36,016 nucleotides of DNA from Alteromonadales bacterium alter-6D02 (lineage in GTDB: Bacteria > Pseudomonadota > Gammaproteobacteria > Enterobacterales > Psychrobiaceae). The position numbers were made by a program, and so were the translations under genes. Of this stretch, positions 16,195 through 24,912 are shown one piece after another (position 1 is the first letter of the stretch; the number at the start of each line of letters is the position of its first letter). The notes under the pieces are model-generated. The model saw nothing but the letters and a program-made list of their open reading frames with translations. It searched no databases and had not been told where the DNA came from. The DNA is taken from NCBI GenBank assembly GCA_002835545.1, contig PIZK01000042.1, positions 1 to 36,016 of the forward strand. The letters are read 5' to 3'.

Positions 16195-16710
16195 CTAACC
16201 GACTTGAGTTATTAAGGGGTCGTCTAAATTATTGGGATGACTGACTAATGTCGGCACATCGAAAGAACAGCCTTGATTCAAAAAGTGTTTGCTAAGGCCT
16301 GTTGCAACTTTTCTTAACGGTGCATTGAGACAGCCAAAGCACTGTATCTCAGTGATATAACGCTCTAAAAAACCTGTTGTACCAAAATGTTGCCATTGAG
16401 CGACACGCACTAATTCATGGAAATGCGTATTAATATCTAAGGCCACATGTGGAAGAATATAGTAAGTGTTTTTATAGGTGAACGCATTAAGTTCTTTATT
16501 CAATAAGTCATCTAAGCCTAACTGTCGTAATTCAGACCTATCGGGCATTGGGATCACGGGCACAATGACAAAATAACTGTTTTGTAGGAAGTCTAATGAA
16601 TAAAAGCCATTGAGCTTTTCAAGTAAACAAGTGCAGCTTAGCCTTTTATCTTCATGGTATTGATTGGTCTGTTCAATCCATTGCTCCAATGCTTCTACCA
16701 TGCAACTCAT
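16195..16710 (-). CDS. Zincin-like protein with degenerate HExxH motif (171 aa)
   Basis: No membrane segment is present. Residues 94-118 read NTHFHELVRVAQWQHFGTTG followed by FLERY. This resembles a small metallopeptidase-like family with HELVHVxQW...FLxRYL. Here the second zinc histidine is Arg102 (H98-E99-L-V-R102), and the later PLE position is PLR, so a catalytic zinc site is doubtful. His96 could substitute in part. The ATG overlaps the stop codon of a 34-aa membrane peptide upstream, which indicates translational coupling. Function unknown. It may be a structural or inactive relative. Confidence 0.65.
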   Translation of the reverse strand: MSCMVEALEQWIEQTNQYHEDKRLSCTCLLEKLNGFYSLDFLQNSYFVIVPVIPMPDRSELRQLGLDDLLNKELNAFTYKNTYYILPHVALDINTHFHELVRVAQWQHFGTTGFLERYITEIQCFGCLNAPLRKVATGLSKHFLNQGCSFDVPTLVSHPNNLDDPLITQVG

Positions 16711-16811
16711 TGCCTTTGGCCCTGAAGTTGGAAGTGAGTGTTAGGCTGGTTGTCGCTGTCCAAGACGAATAAAGCGAAAAAAACGAAAGAGAAGAGCGCT
16801 AACCAAAACAT
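16707..16811 (-). CDS. Small membrane peptide (34 aa) coupled to the zincin-like gene
   Basis: MFWLALFSFVFFALFVLDSD starts with one hydrophobic helix (residues 2-17) and is followed by a polar tail of 17 residues ending QGQRQ. AAAAGGA lies 6 bases before the ATG. The stop codon overlaps the next ATG as ATGA. The ribosome site, membrane helix and coupling together support a real gene, although it is very short. It could anchor or partner the 171-aa protein. Confidence 0.6.
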   Translation of the reverse strand: MFWLALFSFVFFALFVLDSDNQPNTHFQLQGQRQ

Positions 16812-17028
16812 GATAAATCCTTTTATCTACTTGAAATTATTTCTATAAAGCTAAAAAATTAGGCAAATTCTTTCTAATTTGCTTGCCTATGCAACTAAAG
16901 TGGAATCATCATAGTGCAAAAAATAGTATATTTCAATTTTCTAAAGTAAGCTTTTCTGACGTTATATTGTTTAATCTATTTCAAAATATATAAAAGGAAA
17001 ACCCGAACAGCTAACCCGTTTAGCGGCT

Positions 17029-19542
17029 TTATAAGGGTTTAAACCGCATGAGTAACAATGGTAGCAACGTTAAATTTGCGATAAGCGCAACTAACATAGC
17101 AAAACCAGTTAACAAGCCAAAAAACATTGATGGATTAAAGTTCGATAGTACAAAGATTGAAAAACCGAAGGTGATTGTAATCGAAGTATAATACATCGCA
17201 CGCCCAATACTGGCGTGTGAGTTTAAGATGGCGACTTGGTAGTCTTGATGTTTTGCATATTCAACTTTAAATCGATGAACGTAGTGGATTGAGTCATCAA
17301 CAGCGATACCGACACAAATAGCGGCAATAGTAATGGTCATAATATCCAATGGGATATTAAGCCAGCCCATCAAACCCAGCACCATCGCTGCGGCGACTAA
17401 GTTAGGGACTAGTGTGATCAGTGAAAGTGAAATGTTGCGGTAAAGCATCAAGAACATCAGAAAGATACAAAAGAATACGGTACCTAAGGTATAAATTTGA
17501 GAGTCGAATAAGCTTTGTAGCATGTTGTTATATAAAACCAACATACCTGAGAATTGAATCTGTTCTGGGGCTAAGTCAAAGTTATTGACCAAACCTTGCT
17601 TGATGTTGTCCAATAACTCTTCCCGTTTTAGTGACCTATCACTCTCAAACACGCGGATACTAAATCGAATCTGGTTACCATCTTGTGAGATATATGGATC
17701 GATAATCACCGATTTAACAGACAATGGTAGCTTGCTATAAACAATAGACAAGGTGAAGTTATCGTTTTTGGTTTTAGGCTCTATTTGATTTATCAATGAC
17801 AAACCAGAAGACACGGAAAGCACTTTACCCAGCTGCGGTTGGCTATCTAGGTAATGATGAATACTTCGCACTTCCTCAAGCATCGTGGGGTTAAACCAAT
17901 AGCCGTTGCTGATTGATGCAAGCTCTGGCTCTTCGTCATCGAATAAATCGGACTCATCGAAATCTAAATCAAGTTCGTCATCAAGCGCATTGAGTGGCTC
18001 TTTACCTGTATTGTTGGCAATCTCAGTTGGTTTTGGCGCATTAATAATGATATCTAGTGGAGTCGTGCCTCCAAGTTCCTTATCAATTAATGCCATCCCT
18101 TGGTAGATTTCTGTCTCAGGTTTAAAGTAATCAATAAAGCGGTTTTCTACGGTTAGGGATGAAATACCAATCACGCACAGTAAAATGATGATGAGGTAAC
18201 TAACAGCGACACTAAGTTTATTGCGGAATAAAATTTGTGCAACTGTCAGAACCAAGCGCTTCGTTAAGTTTTGTTGGTTTACTGGCTGACCAACAGGTAG
18301 CAGCATTAACATGGCTGGGAAAAAGGTAAACGCCATGATAAAAGATACCGTGATACTAAGTGTCATCATCCAACCGAAATCGATAACGGGGCGAATCCCA
18401 CTTACAACCAGTGAAACAAAGGCAACGATGGTTGTGACTGCAGTAAACAAACAAGGAATAAACTTTTTACGCAGCATTGTTCTAACCAATATTAATTGGC
18501 TGGCTTGAGGATTTTGCCAGTGTAGCTCTTGATAACGTACAACCAAATGAATAGTGAGTGATAAGGTTAGGATCAACATCAAGGATAAAAAATTTGATGA
18601 TACAACGGTCACGGGCCAATTTAACCATGCCAACAACCCGAGCATTACGGCTCCAGTGACAAAGCAGGTGACTAACGGTAGTACGACCCATTGCAACCGT
18701 GAAAAAGCTATCGCGAGTGTAATAATAATAAAAATCAGCACCATCACGCCAAGCGTTGTTAAATCATGTTGGATAAAAGCAATTGAATCAGCAGTAATCA
18801 TGGGAATACCACCCAAATGGAGAGTTGTATCGCTGCTATATAGCGTCATTAATTGTCTGATATCGGCTATTAACTTTGCTTGCTGGTGCTGAGACGTCTT
18901 TATATGTTGGTTAAGTGCGGTGTTGTGTGAACTTAAGGCTTGGCGAAGCTCAAAAGACAACGGTTTGTTATCGACTAATGATTGGGCATGTTCTCGCTGT
19001 TGTTTTAGGGACTCAAGAGCCTCATCTGATTTTAAATAAATCAGCAATGCCGTAGTGTTACTGTTGCTACTAATTAATAAATCTCGATAGAGGGGGCTAG
19101 ATATAAGCTCTGTTTTGGCAAGTTGTTGATCTGTTCCATGACTTAATAGCGTTGGTGTTCGTTGTTGCAGCTCTTCGGCTGAAATTGCTGGGCTATTAAT
19201 TAAGGGGACATTAAGAATGCTAATAACGTTTGAGACACCGTTTAGGGCTATTAGCTGGTTTGAAAGCTGTTGTAACTTTTTAAGACTGGGTACAGTGAAC
19301 AAGTCCTGTTGAGGGCTAAACGTCATAATCAAAAAATCATCGGAACCATAACGGTTCTTTATTTCACGATAAAACGCCAAATCAGCATCGTTTTCGATAA
19401 CCAAGGTGTCACTTGATGCATCTAATCTAAAGTTTGGTATTTGGAAAATGAATAACAAACTAACCAGTAAAACTAACAAGCAAGTCTGTTTAGGCTTAGC
19501 AAGAATATATTTAGAATAGAGCGATTCGATGTTCGGTAGCAT
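17029..19542 (-). CDS. RND-superfamily MMPL-type exporter (837 aa)
   Basis: The topology is 12 membrane helices in two halves, each with one helix, a large periplasmic loop, then five helices. The first helix is at about residues 19-36. ITIAAICVGIAVDDSIHYVHRF near the C-terminus is the conserved RND helix 10 region with the proton-relay Asp pair. An acidic insert (residues about 516-541, DELDLDFDESDLFDDEEPEL) interrupts the second periplasmic loop. Relatives in the COG1033 group export lipids or other hydrophobic molecules; the substrate is not known. It is a single gene, with no adaptor or outer-membrane partner alongside, which is usual for this group. ATG is 19540-19542. Confidence 0.9.
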   Translation of the reverse strand: MLPNIESLYSKYILAKPKQTCLLVLLVSLLFIFQIPNFRLDASSDTLVIENDADLAFYREIKNRYGSDDFLIMTFSPQQDLFTVPSLKKLQQLSNQLIALNGVSNVISILNVPLINSPAISAEELQQRTPTLLSHGTDQQLAKTELISSPLYRDLLISSNSNTTALLIYLKSDEALESLKQQREHAQSLVDNKPLSFELRQALSSHNTALNQHIKTSQHQQAKLIADIRQLMTLYSSDTTLHLGGIPMITADSIAFIQHDLTTLGVMVLIFIIITLAIAFSRLQWVVLPLVTCFVTGAVMLGLLAWLNWPVTVVSSNFLSLMLILTLSLTIHLVVRYQELHWQNPQASQLILVRTMLRKKFIPCLFTAVTTIVAFVSLVVSGIRPVIDFGWMMTLSITVSFIMAFTFFPAMLMLLPVGQPVNQQNLTKRLVLTVAQILFRNKLSVAVSYLIIILLCVIGISSLTVENRFIDYFKPETEIYQGMALIDKELGGTTPLDIIINAPKPTEIANNTGKEPLNALDDELDLDFDESDLFDDEEPELASISNGYWFNPTMLEEVRSIHHYLDSQPQLGKVLSVSSGLSLINQIEPKTKNDNFTLSIVYSKLPLSVKSVIIDPYISQDGNQIRFSIRVFESDRSLKREELLDNIKQGLVNNFDLAPEQIQFSGMLVLYNNMLQSLFDSQIYTLGTVFFCIFLMFLMLYRNISLSLITLVPNLVAAAMVLGLMGWLNIPLDIMTITIAAICVGIAVDDSIHYVHRFKVEYAKHQDYQVAILNSHASIGRAMYYTSITITFGFSIFVLSNFNPSMFFGLLTGFAMLVALIANLTLLPLLLMRFKPL

Positions 19543-19844
19543 AAGGGGCTTATTTGATTTTTTATTAATTAAATTATGGACTCATTACAGAGCGGCGTAT
19601 TGATTTTTGTCATGAACCATCGAATAACTCGCTATTACGTGATTAATTTTTTAATGAGCTTTAAGTTACTGTTCAGGCTATCAAGCTCATTGAGAATAGT
19701 GGTTGAGATGAATTGAGCATATCAACAGCGTAAAATGAAACAACGGCAATGTGATGTACCTTACATAAATGCCCTTTTAAACTTAAATGGCTAAAATCTA
19801 ACCCCACTGAAATATTACTGTCATATTCATCTGTTCTAATGCCC
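19543..19844. other. Gene-free intergenic sequence before the Na/Pi gene
   Basis: This AT-rich stretch lies between the divergent exporter and symporter genes. CTGTCAT (19818-19824) is a single good PhoB half-site just outside the array at 19845. Short frames on the minus strand here have no ribosome site. I see no RNA gene. Confidence 0.4.
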
Positions 19845-19891
19845 GTGTCAAAAAACTGAAACACAGTTGTCACAACAACGTCACTAATAAT
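19845..19891 (+). promoter_or_regulatory. Pho-box-like array and -10 of the Na/Pi symporter
   Basis: GTGTCAA (19845), CTGAAAC (19856) and TTGTCAC (19867) start exactly 11 bases apart. This is the period of PhoB binding sites (CTGTCAT-like units). The outer two match well and the middle one poorly. TAATAAT at 19885-19891, close to the end of the last 11-base unit (19877), is a suitable -10. The start codon follows 32 bases later. Induction by phosphate shortage is inferred from this arrangement and the gene's function. Confidence 0.55.
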
Positions 19892-19923
19892 TCGCGTTGG
19901 AATGATACCCAAAAGGTAAAAAG

Positions 19924-21063
19924 ATGAATACAACTCAACAACCGCACACACTAACAAAATTTTTAAATTGGTCAGCGGTCATTTTCTTAGTCTACTGTAT
20001 GCTAGTTGCTGTAGGCAGCGTCAGTAGTGGTTTTAAATTATTTTCTGGCGGTAGTGCCGGAGCTGCACAAATTTTTGAATTTGCAACCAACCCATTTGTT
20101 GCACTTATTTTAGGTACATTAGCGACAGCGCTGGTGCAATCTTCTTCAACGGTAACAGCCGTCACTGTAGGTTTAGTCGCTGGTGGCTTACCAATCTCAA
20201 TTGCAATCCCATTAATTATGGGTGCCAACATGGGCACCACGATTACCAATACCATCGTTTCTATTGGTCATATTCGTGAACAAGCTGATTTTAAGCGTGC
20301 TTTTAGTGCGGCAACGGTTCATGACTTCTTTAATTTAATGGCGGTAACAATCTTCCTGCCATTAGAAATGATGTTTGGTTTATTAGAAAAACTTGCTAGA
20401 ACGACAGCGCACTTTTTTATCGGTGGTAGTGATTTATCGATGAAAGGGCTAAACTTTATGAAGCCGCTGACTAAACCCGGTGTTAACTTTATCGGTGATT
20501 TAGTGTCATTCGTACCGGGTAAAATGGCCGGTGTCGCGATGGTTATTGTGGGCGTGATGTTAATTCTATTTTCTGTGACGTTCTTGGGCAAAGTATTAAA
20601 GAAAGTATTAGTGGGTAAAGCGAAGAGCATCTTACACGGTGCTATTGGTAAAGGGCCAGTTGCTGGTATCACATCAGGTGCTGTTGTGACGGTAATGGTA
20701 CAGTCATCATCAACAACAACGAGCTTAATGATCCCATTAGCGGGTAGTGGCATGTTTACAACGCGTCAAATTTATCCATTTACGCTAGGTGCAAACATTG
20801 GCACAACCATTACGGCATTATTAGCGGCCACTGCAATTTCTGGTGAGATGGCTCAAGCAGCACTAACCATTGCATTAGTACACTTCTTCTTTAACGTCCT
20901 TGCTGTAGCGGTGATATATGGTATTCCAGTATTACGTGAATTACCGTTAAAAGCTGCTGACCACTTAGCTGAAGTAGGTACAAAAAATAAATTCTTAGCG
21001 TTTAGTTATGTATTTGGTACTTTCTTTGCGCTACCGGGTTTAATCTTAATTGGTGCTCGTTAA
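19924..21063 (+). CDS. Na+/phosphate symporter, NptA/SLC34 type (379 aa)
   Basis: This inner-membrane carrier has two inverted halves, each with the QSSST signature (residues 72-76 and 260-264) followed by GANxGTT (100-106 and 289-295). Both signatures are the conserved substrate/sodium sites of the family. It has about eight to ten helices, and its length is right for bacterial NptA. It lacks the C-terminal PhoU-like domain of YjbB-type proteins, which supports import rather than export. ATG lies 5 bases after AAAAGGT. The upstream Pho-like repeats suggest PhoB control, and a bidirectional terminator follows. Confidence 0.9.
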   Translation: MNTTQQPHTLTKFLNWSAVIFLVYCMLVAVGSVSSGFKLFSGGSAGAAQIFEFATNPFVALILGTLATALVQSSSTVTAVTVGLVAGGLPISIAIPLIMGANMGTTITNTIVSIGHIREQADFKRAFSAATVHDFFNLMAVTIFLPLEMMFGLLEKLARTTAHFFIGGSDLSMKGLNFMKPLTKPGVNFIGDLVSFVPGKMAGVAMVIVGVMLILFSVTFLGKVLKKVLVGKAKSILHGAIGKGPVAGITSGAVVTVMVQSSSTTTSLMIPLAGSGMFTTRQIYPFTLGANIGTTITALLAATAISGEMAQAALTIALVHFFFNVLAVAVIYGIPVLRELPLKAADHLAEVGTKNKFLAFSYVFGTFFALPGLILIGAR

Positions 21064-21085
21064 GCTCAAACTAAGTATCAACAAT

Positions 21086-21125
21086 AAAGCGGCGATAGGC
21101 TATTAACCTATCGCCGCTTTTTTTT
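21086..21125. terminator. Bidirectional terminator between convergent genes
   Basis: A 14-bp perfect stem, AAAGCGGCGATAGG (21086-21099) with CCTATCGCCGCTTT (21107-21120), has a 7-base loop. T-rich sequence follows on the plus strand, and A-rich sequence (T on the minus strand) precedes it. It serves both the symporter and the Spo0M gene. Confidence 0.92.
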
Positions 21126-21133
21126 GAGCAAGT

Positions 21134-21886
21134 TTAAGCTAATACTTGTTCGATATAAGGTCTGACAGCCGCTTCAGTCTGACAATGATTGGGTATTGAG
21201 ATACTACGATAACCGTCACCGACAAAAGCACGGTCAATTTCAATAAGAACGCCCGTTTGATCGCCATTATCGACAAAGGTTACCTCAAGTTCTTTCGCGC
21301 CAAAAAATGAGCGAGATTCAGGCTTAAATTCATATTCCTGATAACAAGGCAGCTGAGAACTAAAGTTAGATCCTCTGACTCTTCCAGCTTCGATATCTAC
21401 TTTGAATAGACGGTAACCGCTTTGTGAAATAACATCGAGCACGGCAAGTTGAGTCGCAGACGGTACAATGGATAGACTGTCTTTATCTGAACCATCAATA
21501 CCGCTTTTGATATCAAGACCGGTTTGCAGCCATACTTTTGAAACCGATTGACCAAATAGCTGTGTCGCTGGTGTTTCGGGGTGTAGTGTTAGGGTAAATT
21601 GATGGGTTACCGTTTCGCCCGGTTTGATAGTAATATTTAACGGTTGATTCCAATGTTGCAATACAACATTTTTGTTATATTTAATATCGTCTTCGCCAAT
21701 TGAACTTTCTGCTTTAGCTTGTGCCATGATGGCTAGTTCGATTGCATTAAGCTCTTGCTCCACGTCGCCACCAGTGATCACCACTTCGATATCAAAGCTA
21801 CTTCCTGCCGTTAGTTGGTTACTTAACAAAATGGCATCAACTTTAGCCTTACCGATGCCAACACTGGCTAATAACTTCTTTAACAT
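21134..21886 (-). CDS. Spo0M family protein (250 aa)
   Basis: The N-terminal half is an arrestin-like beta sandwich (MLKKLLASVGIGKAKVDAIL, then GSSFDIEVVITGGDVEQELN). The C-terminal half has SFFGAKELEVTFV and VLIEIDRA, as in Spo0M/SpoOM-like proteins. It is soluble and cytosolic. Bacillus Spo0M affects sporulation control; in non-spore-forming Proteobacteria the role is unknown. AAGGAA precedes the ATG. It is a lone gene with a shared terminator. Confidence 0.9.
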   Translation of the reverse strand: MLKKLLASVGIGKAKVDAILLSNQLTAGSSFDIEVVITGGDVEQELNAIELAIMAQAKAESSIGEDDIKYNKNVVLQHWNQPLNITIKPGETVTHQFTLTLHPETPATQLFGQSVSKVWLQTGLDIKSGIDGSDKDSLSIVPSATQLAVLDVISQSGYRLFKVDIEAGRVRGSNFSSQLPCYQEYEFKPESRSFFGAKELEVTFVDNGDQTGVLIEIDRAFVGDGYRSISIPNHCQTEAAVRPYIEQVLA

Positions 21887-22087
21887 TTCACATTCCTTAG
21901 ATAAACGTTTAACTCATATACTGTCATACGAATATAAATAGTAATTAAACGTTTATAAAGAGAATATTATCGCAGGATGTAACAATACGTGTCAGGTGGT
22001 TATCTGTTGCTAAGGGGAAGCTGGCGTGTGTGGTTGGCTAGGCAGGGGGCTGACACTTAATTGTATCAACCCTTAAACTGACCGTCG

Positions 22088-23752
22088 TTACTGCATGTGT
22101 TGCTGTTGACGTTGTGCGAGTTTATTTTGGCTGCTTGCTACTTTTTGTTGGTTGCCATGTAAATCAAGGGTATTAAAGTTACCTTTGAGTTTAGAAGCGT
22201 TAAAGTCTAACTCCATTGCCGATAGAACTGCGGCGTGTTTTTCTGGAAATAGCTGCGCTATGGCTTGAGACAAGTATTCAAATAGCTTTTTTAGATTAAT
22301 TTGATGGGTCTGGCCCGTTTTTTCAAAAATCCAATCGGCAACGGCCATAAAGTTATCAAATGGGTTACCGTCGAGCAAATGTGGCATCGTATGCTTAAAG
22401 CGCCCTGAATTACCCATCATATCCCAATAGCGAGCGAATCGATTAACATGTTGCATCGTTGCAAAGTCAACGCGATCCGTACTTAAAATATTAAAGGGTG
22501 GCAGCGGGTTAAAGCGTAAATCAAAGGCTTCAGTATGGCGGATGATTGGGCTACCTTTAAGGCGCTTTAAAATGCCTAATTGAATTTCATGTGGGCGGCA
22601 CAGGTAGAGCTCGTTAAAACTTGCTCTAAAGGTGTCAAAGGTTTCACCCGGTAAGCCGAAGATCAGGTCGGCATGAATGTGAGCACTGGTGTTTTCACGA
22701 AGCCACAACAGATTCTCTTTCGATTTTGGGTTGTTTTGCTTACGGTTGATATTCACTTGAACCTCTGGATTAAAGGTTTGAATACCGACTTCAAACTGCA
22801 AGCTACCTTCTGGGAACTGAGTTAACAGCTCTTTAAGCTTTCTTGGCAGATGATCGGGCACTACTTCGAAATGAAGAAATAGCTCATCACTCATCTTATC
22901 TAAGAAAAACTGCATGATTTGCATCGTGGTTTTTATATTTAAGTTAAATGTGCGGTCGATAAACTTAAAGTTACGTGCGCCGCGTTGATAGAGTGTTTCC
23001 ATCTCCTCTAAAAACAGATCTAATTCAAAGGGGTTTGATGCAGTATCTAATGATGATAAGCAAAACTCACACTTAAACGGACAGCCACGTGACGCTTCAA
23101 CGTACAGCAGTCGGTTTTTTAAGTCTTCATCAGTGTAATATTGATAAGGTAGTTCAAGATCGGGCAGGGCAATTGGTTTTGATTTTAAGACTTTTTGCGC
23201 TGGCTCGGTATTGTTGATGATGTCTTTACACAACAGATAAAAACTTTCATCCGCAGGGCCCGTTAATACATAATCTGCCGACTCAACAATGGCTTGATTA
23301 TTTGACTCATAACTAACTTCTGGCCCGCCCAACACTATTTTTATCTCTGGCGCTATTACTTTCAATAGGCTCACAACGTTAGTTGTTTCGACAATATTCC
23401 AAATATAAACCCCAAAGCCAACAATATCAGGTTTGGATTCTAAGATGCGCTCCACAATATCAATAGCACGGGTTTGAATAACAAACTCTTTGATTTCACA
23501 ATTACCTTGCAGCTCTTTTAAGTTCGCGTAGAGATAACGTAAACCTAAACTTGCATGAATGTACTTGGCATTAATTGTTGCTAATACAATCTTAGCTGAA
23601 CTGTCGAGCGCTTCATGTTGGTGAGTCGGGTTGTACTCAATAGGCTCTGACGTGTCAGCGGCTGCGATATCGATTTGCTTAACGGAAAAATCTGAGCTGA
23701 ATTGTTGGGTTGCCATCGTGTTCTTAAATATCTTGAAAAGTCTGGCCGCCAT
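22088..23752 (-). CDS. B12-binding-domain radical SAM protein (554 aa)
   Basis: Residues 52-185 resemble a cobalamin-binding Rossmann domain (KIVLATINAKYIHASLG, DIVGFGVYIWN, IVLGGPEVSYE), though without a clear DxHxxG motif. Residues 218-430 form the radical SAM barrel with the 4Fe-4S motif RGCPFKCEFC (Cys224, Cys228, Cys231). The C-terminal region (about 440-520) resembles DUF4080. The usual reaction of related enzymes is methylation or rearrangement, but the substrate is not known here. The start is uncertain: ATG at 23752 or an in-frame ATG at 23716 (MATQQF), neither with a strong ribosome site. The Gln-rich tail (LAQRQQQHMQ) is not conserved in style. Confidence 0.9.
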   Translation of the reverse strand: MAARLFKIFKNTMATQQFSSDFSVKQIDIAAADTSEPIEYNPTHQHEALDSSAKIVLATINAKYIHASLGLRYLYANLKELQGNCEIKEFVIQTRAIDIVERILESKPDIVGFGVYIWNIVETTNVVSLLKVIAPEIKIVLGGPEVSYESNNQAIVESADYVLTGPADESFYLLCKDIINNTEPAQKVLKSKPIALPDLELPYQYYTDEDLKNRLLYVEASRGCPFKCEFCLSSLDTASNPFELDLFLEEMETLYQRGARNFKFIDRTFNLNIKTTMQIMQFFLDKMSDELFLHFEVVPDHLPRKLKELLTQFPEGSLQFEVGIQTFNPEVQVNINRKQNNPKSKENLLWLRENTSAHIHADLIFGLPGETFDTFRASFNELYLCRPHEIQLGILKRLKGSPIIRHTEAFDLRFNPLPPFNILSTDRVDFATMQHVNRFARYWDMMGNSGRFKHTMPHLLDGNPFDNFMAVADWIFEKTGQTHQINLKKLFEYLSQAIAQLFPEKHAAVLSAMELDFNASKLKGNFNTLDLHGNQQKVASSQNKLAQRQQQHMQ

Positions 23753-23854
23753 AATACAGCAATAAAGCAGGATATTCAGTAGCTGATTTTATTGAAGGGG
23801 GGAAGCGTGAAGTGAGCGGCAATCTCCCCATTGTGATAACGATGACGTGAGGGA

Positions 23855-23882
23855 GGAAGTAGCCATAGCATTGGCCACTTCC
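23855..23882. repeat. Inverted repeat, 11-bp stem with one wobble pair
   Basis: GGAAGTAGCCA (23855-23865) and TGGCCACTTCC (23872-23882) enclose a 6-base loop. No T-tract follows on either strand, so it is not an ordinary terminator. It lies between the radical SAM gene and the end of the membrane protein gene upstream of it, and may be a transcript-stabilising or REP-like element. Confidence 0.5.
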
Positions 23883-23911
23883 TGCTTAACCTAACAAAGC
23901 ATTACCGTTGA

Positions 23912-24271
23912 TTAGGTCGTTTCATCATCATTTTCATTTTGCTTTTTTATACTTTCTTTTTGTTGCTTAACGGTTTGCAGCGTTCGTTCAACATAAGGAT
24001 CGGGAAGTACCATTTGTACTAGGGCGCCAACAGCATAAGCGGCGGTGCGACGTTTTTTGGCCCACTGGGTTAATTTAATCCAACAATAAATTAAAATCAC
24101 AAACAATCCCCAAGGGAGTAACTGGCGCGTTAATTGATGATTAATCAGTTGAGTCAGTAATTGATGAAGCTCAGGGAGAGCCCCTTGTTTGAATATAAAT
24201 GTTCCTGCTGTTATGCATAAGGCAGCAGTCAGTAAGGCCACGGTTAGTAAGGCAGTAATGGTTTTAGTCAT
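23912..24271 (-). CDS. Hypothetical two-TM protein with basic-acidic tail (119 aa)
   Basis: From the ATG at 24271 (MTKTITALLTVALLTAALCI), with AAGAGTGA upstream, there is one helix at about residues 4-23 and another at about 49-66 (PWGLFVILIYCWIKL). A charged C-terminal tail of about 45 residues follows, rich in Lys and Glu (KQQKESIKKQNEND). A longer start at 24304 adds a segment with no ribosome site. It is not a recognised family. It sits upstream of the radical SAM gene in the same direction, but 159 bases separate them. Confidence 0.6.
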   Translation of the reverse strand: MTKTITALLTVALLTAALCITAGTFIFKQGALPELHQLLTQLINHQLTRQLLPWGLFVILIYCWIKLTQWAKKRRTAAYAVGALVQMVLPDPYVERTLQTVKQQKESIKKQNENDDETT

Positions 24272-24362
24272 AATAATCACTCTTAAGTTTCGGGTAAGCC
24301 ACAAACAAGCCTTTCTTATTTAAGGCTAAGAGAGTGACTTGTTGCGCTGTTATGGTGAGTTT

Positions 24363-24731
24363 TTAAGAGTTAAAACGTTGACGTTGGGCAAATTGAATAA
24401 TTGTCACAAATGAAAAGTGAGTCAGTCGTTGCTGTTTGATCGCAAAGGTTTGCTGTTGTCGCCAGCGCCAGTCAATGGTCAGGTGTTGGTGATAGTTGTC
24501 GATTAACGTTGAAAATAGCTGTGTGTTGGCGACTAACGCATAATGAACGCTAGTGTTGACTGATTCGGGGGGCTGGTTTTGTTGAGATAGTACGGGCTGA
24601 GAGTAGAATTCATCGGCTCGAATATGCTTTTTCGGGTGTGTGTCACCGAAGATGACCCCAAAGAAAGCACTGAAAGAAAATATGCTTATCAGTAGTAGGC
24701 AAAAAACCAAGTGTATTGTTTTACTTCGCAC
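24363..24731 (-). CDS. Hypothetical single-TM protein (122 aa)
   Basis: The GTG at 24731 lies just after GGGAGGG, giving VRSKTIHLVFCLLLISIFSF, an N-terminal anchor or signal. A polar domain of about 90 residues follows with WRWRQQQTF. A longer start at 24809 would begin inside a 7-bp tandem repeat, so I prefer the GTG. It is not a recognised family. The gene before it in transcription order (24913-25203) is 180 bases away. Confidence 0.5.
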   Translation of the reverse strand: MRSKTIHLVFCLLLISIFSFSAFFGVIFGDTHPKKHIRADEFYSQPVLSQQNQPPESVNTSVHYALVANTQLFSTLIDNYHQHLTIDWRWRQQQTFAIKQQRLTHFSFVTIIQFAQRQRFNS

Positions 24732-24799
24732 TTTCCCTCCCTTCGATAATAATCTTTTTCTGAATATGTTATAGAACTGGGGGAGCGGCGAGCACTTTT

Positions 24800-24823
24800 C
24801 AAGTGGCAAGTGGCAAGTGGCAA
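24800..24823. repeat. 7-bp tandem repeat AAGTGGC x3
   Basis: AAGTGGC occurs three times in a row (24801-24821), with a fourth partial copy AAC. It lies just upstream of the 122-aa gene. Confidence 0.9.
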
Positions 24824-24912
24824 CGTGTGTTGAGTCAATGTGACGGTGTTATGACTACTGCCGTGTCATCAGCGTTGATACTGGCAGTAGTATATTAAGC
24901 GCTTAACGGAGT

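Noticed and set aside
17906-18106. Serine-rich plus-strand frame opposite the exporter
   Set aside because: It is the antisense image of the acidic Asp/Glu insert; its composition reflects that.
19673-19957. 94-aa minus-strand frame over the Pho-like region and symporter start
   Set aside because: No ribosome site and it overlaps the promoter and start of a certain gene.
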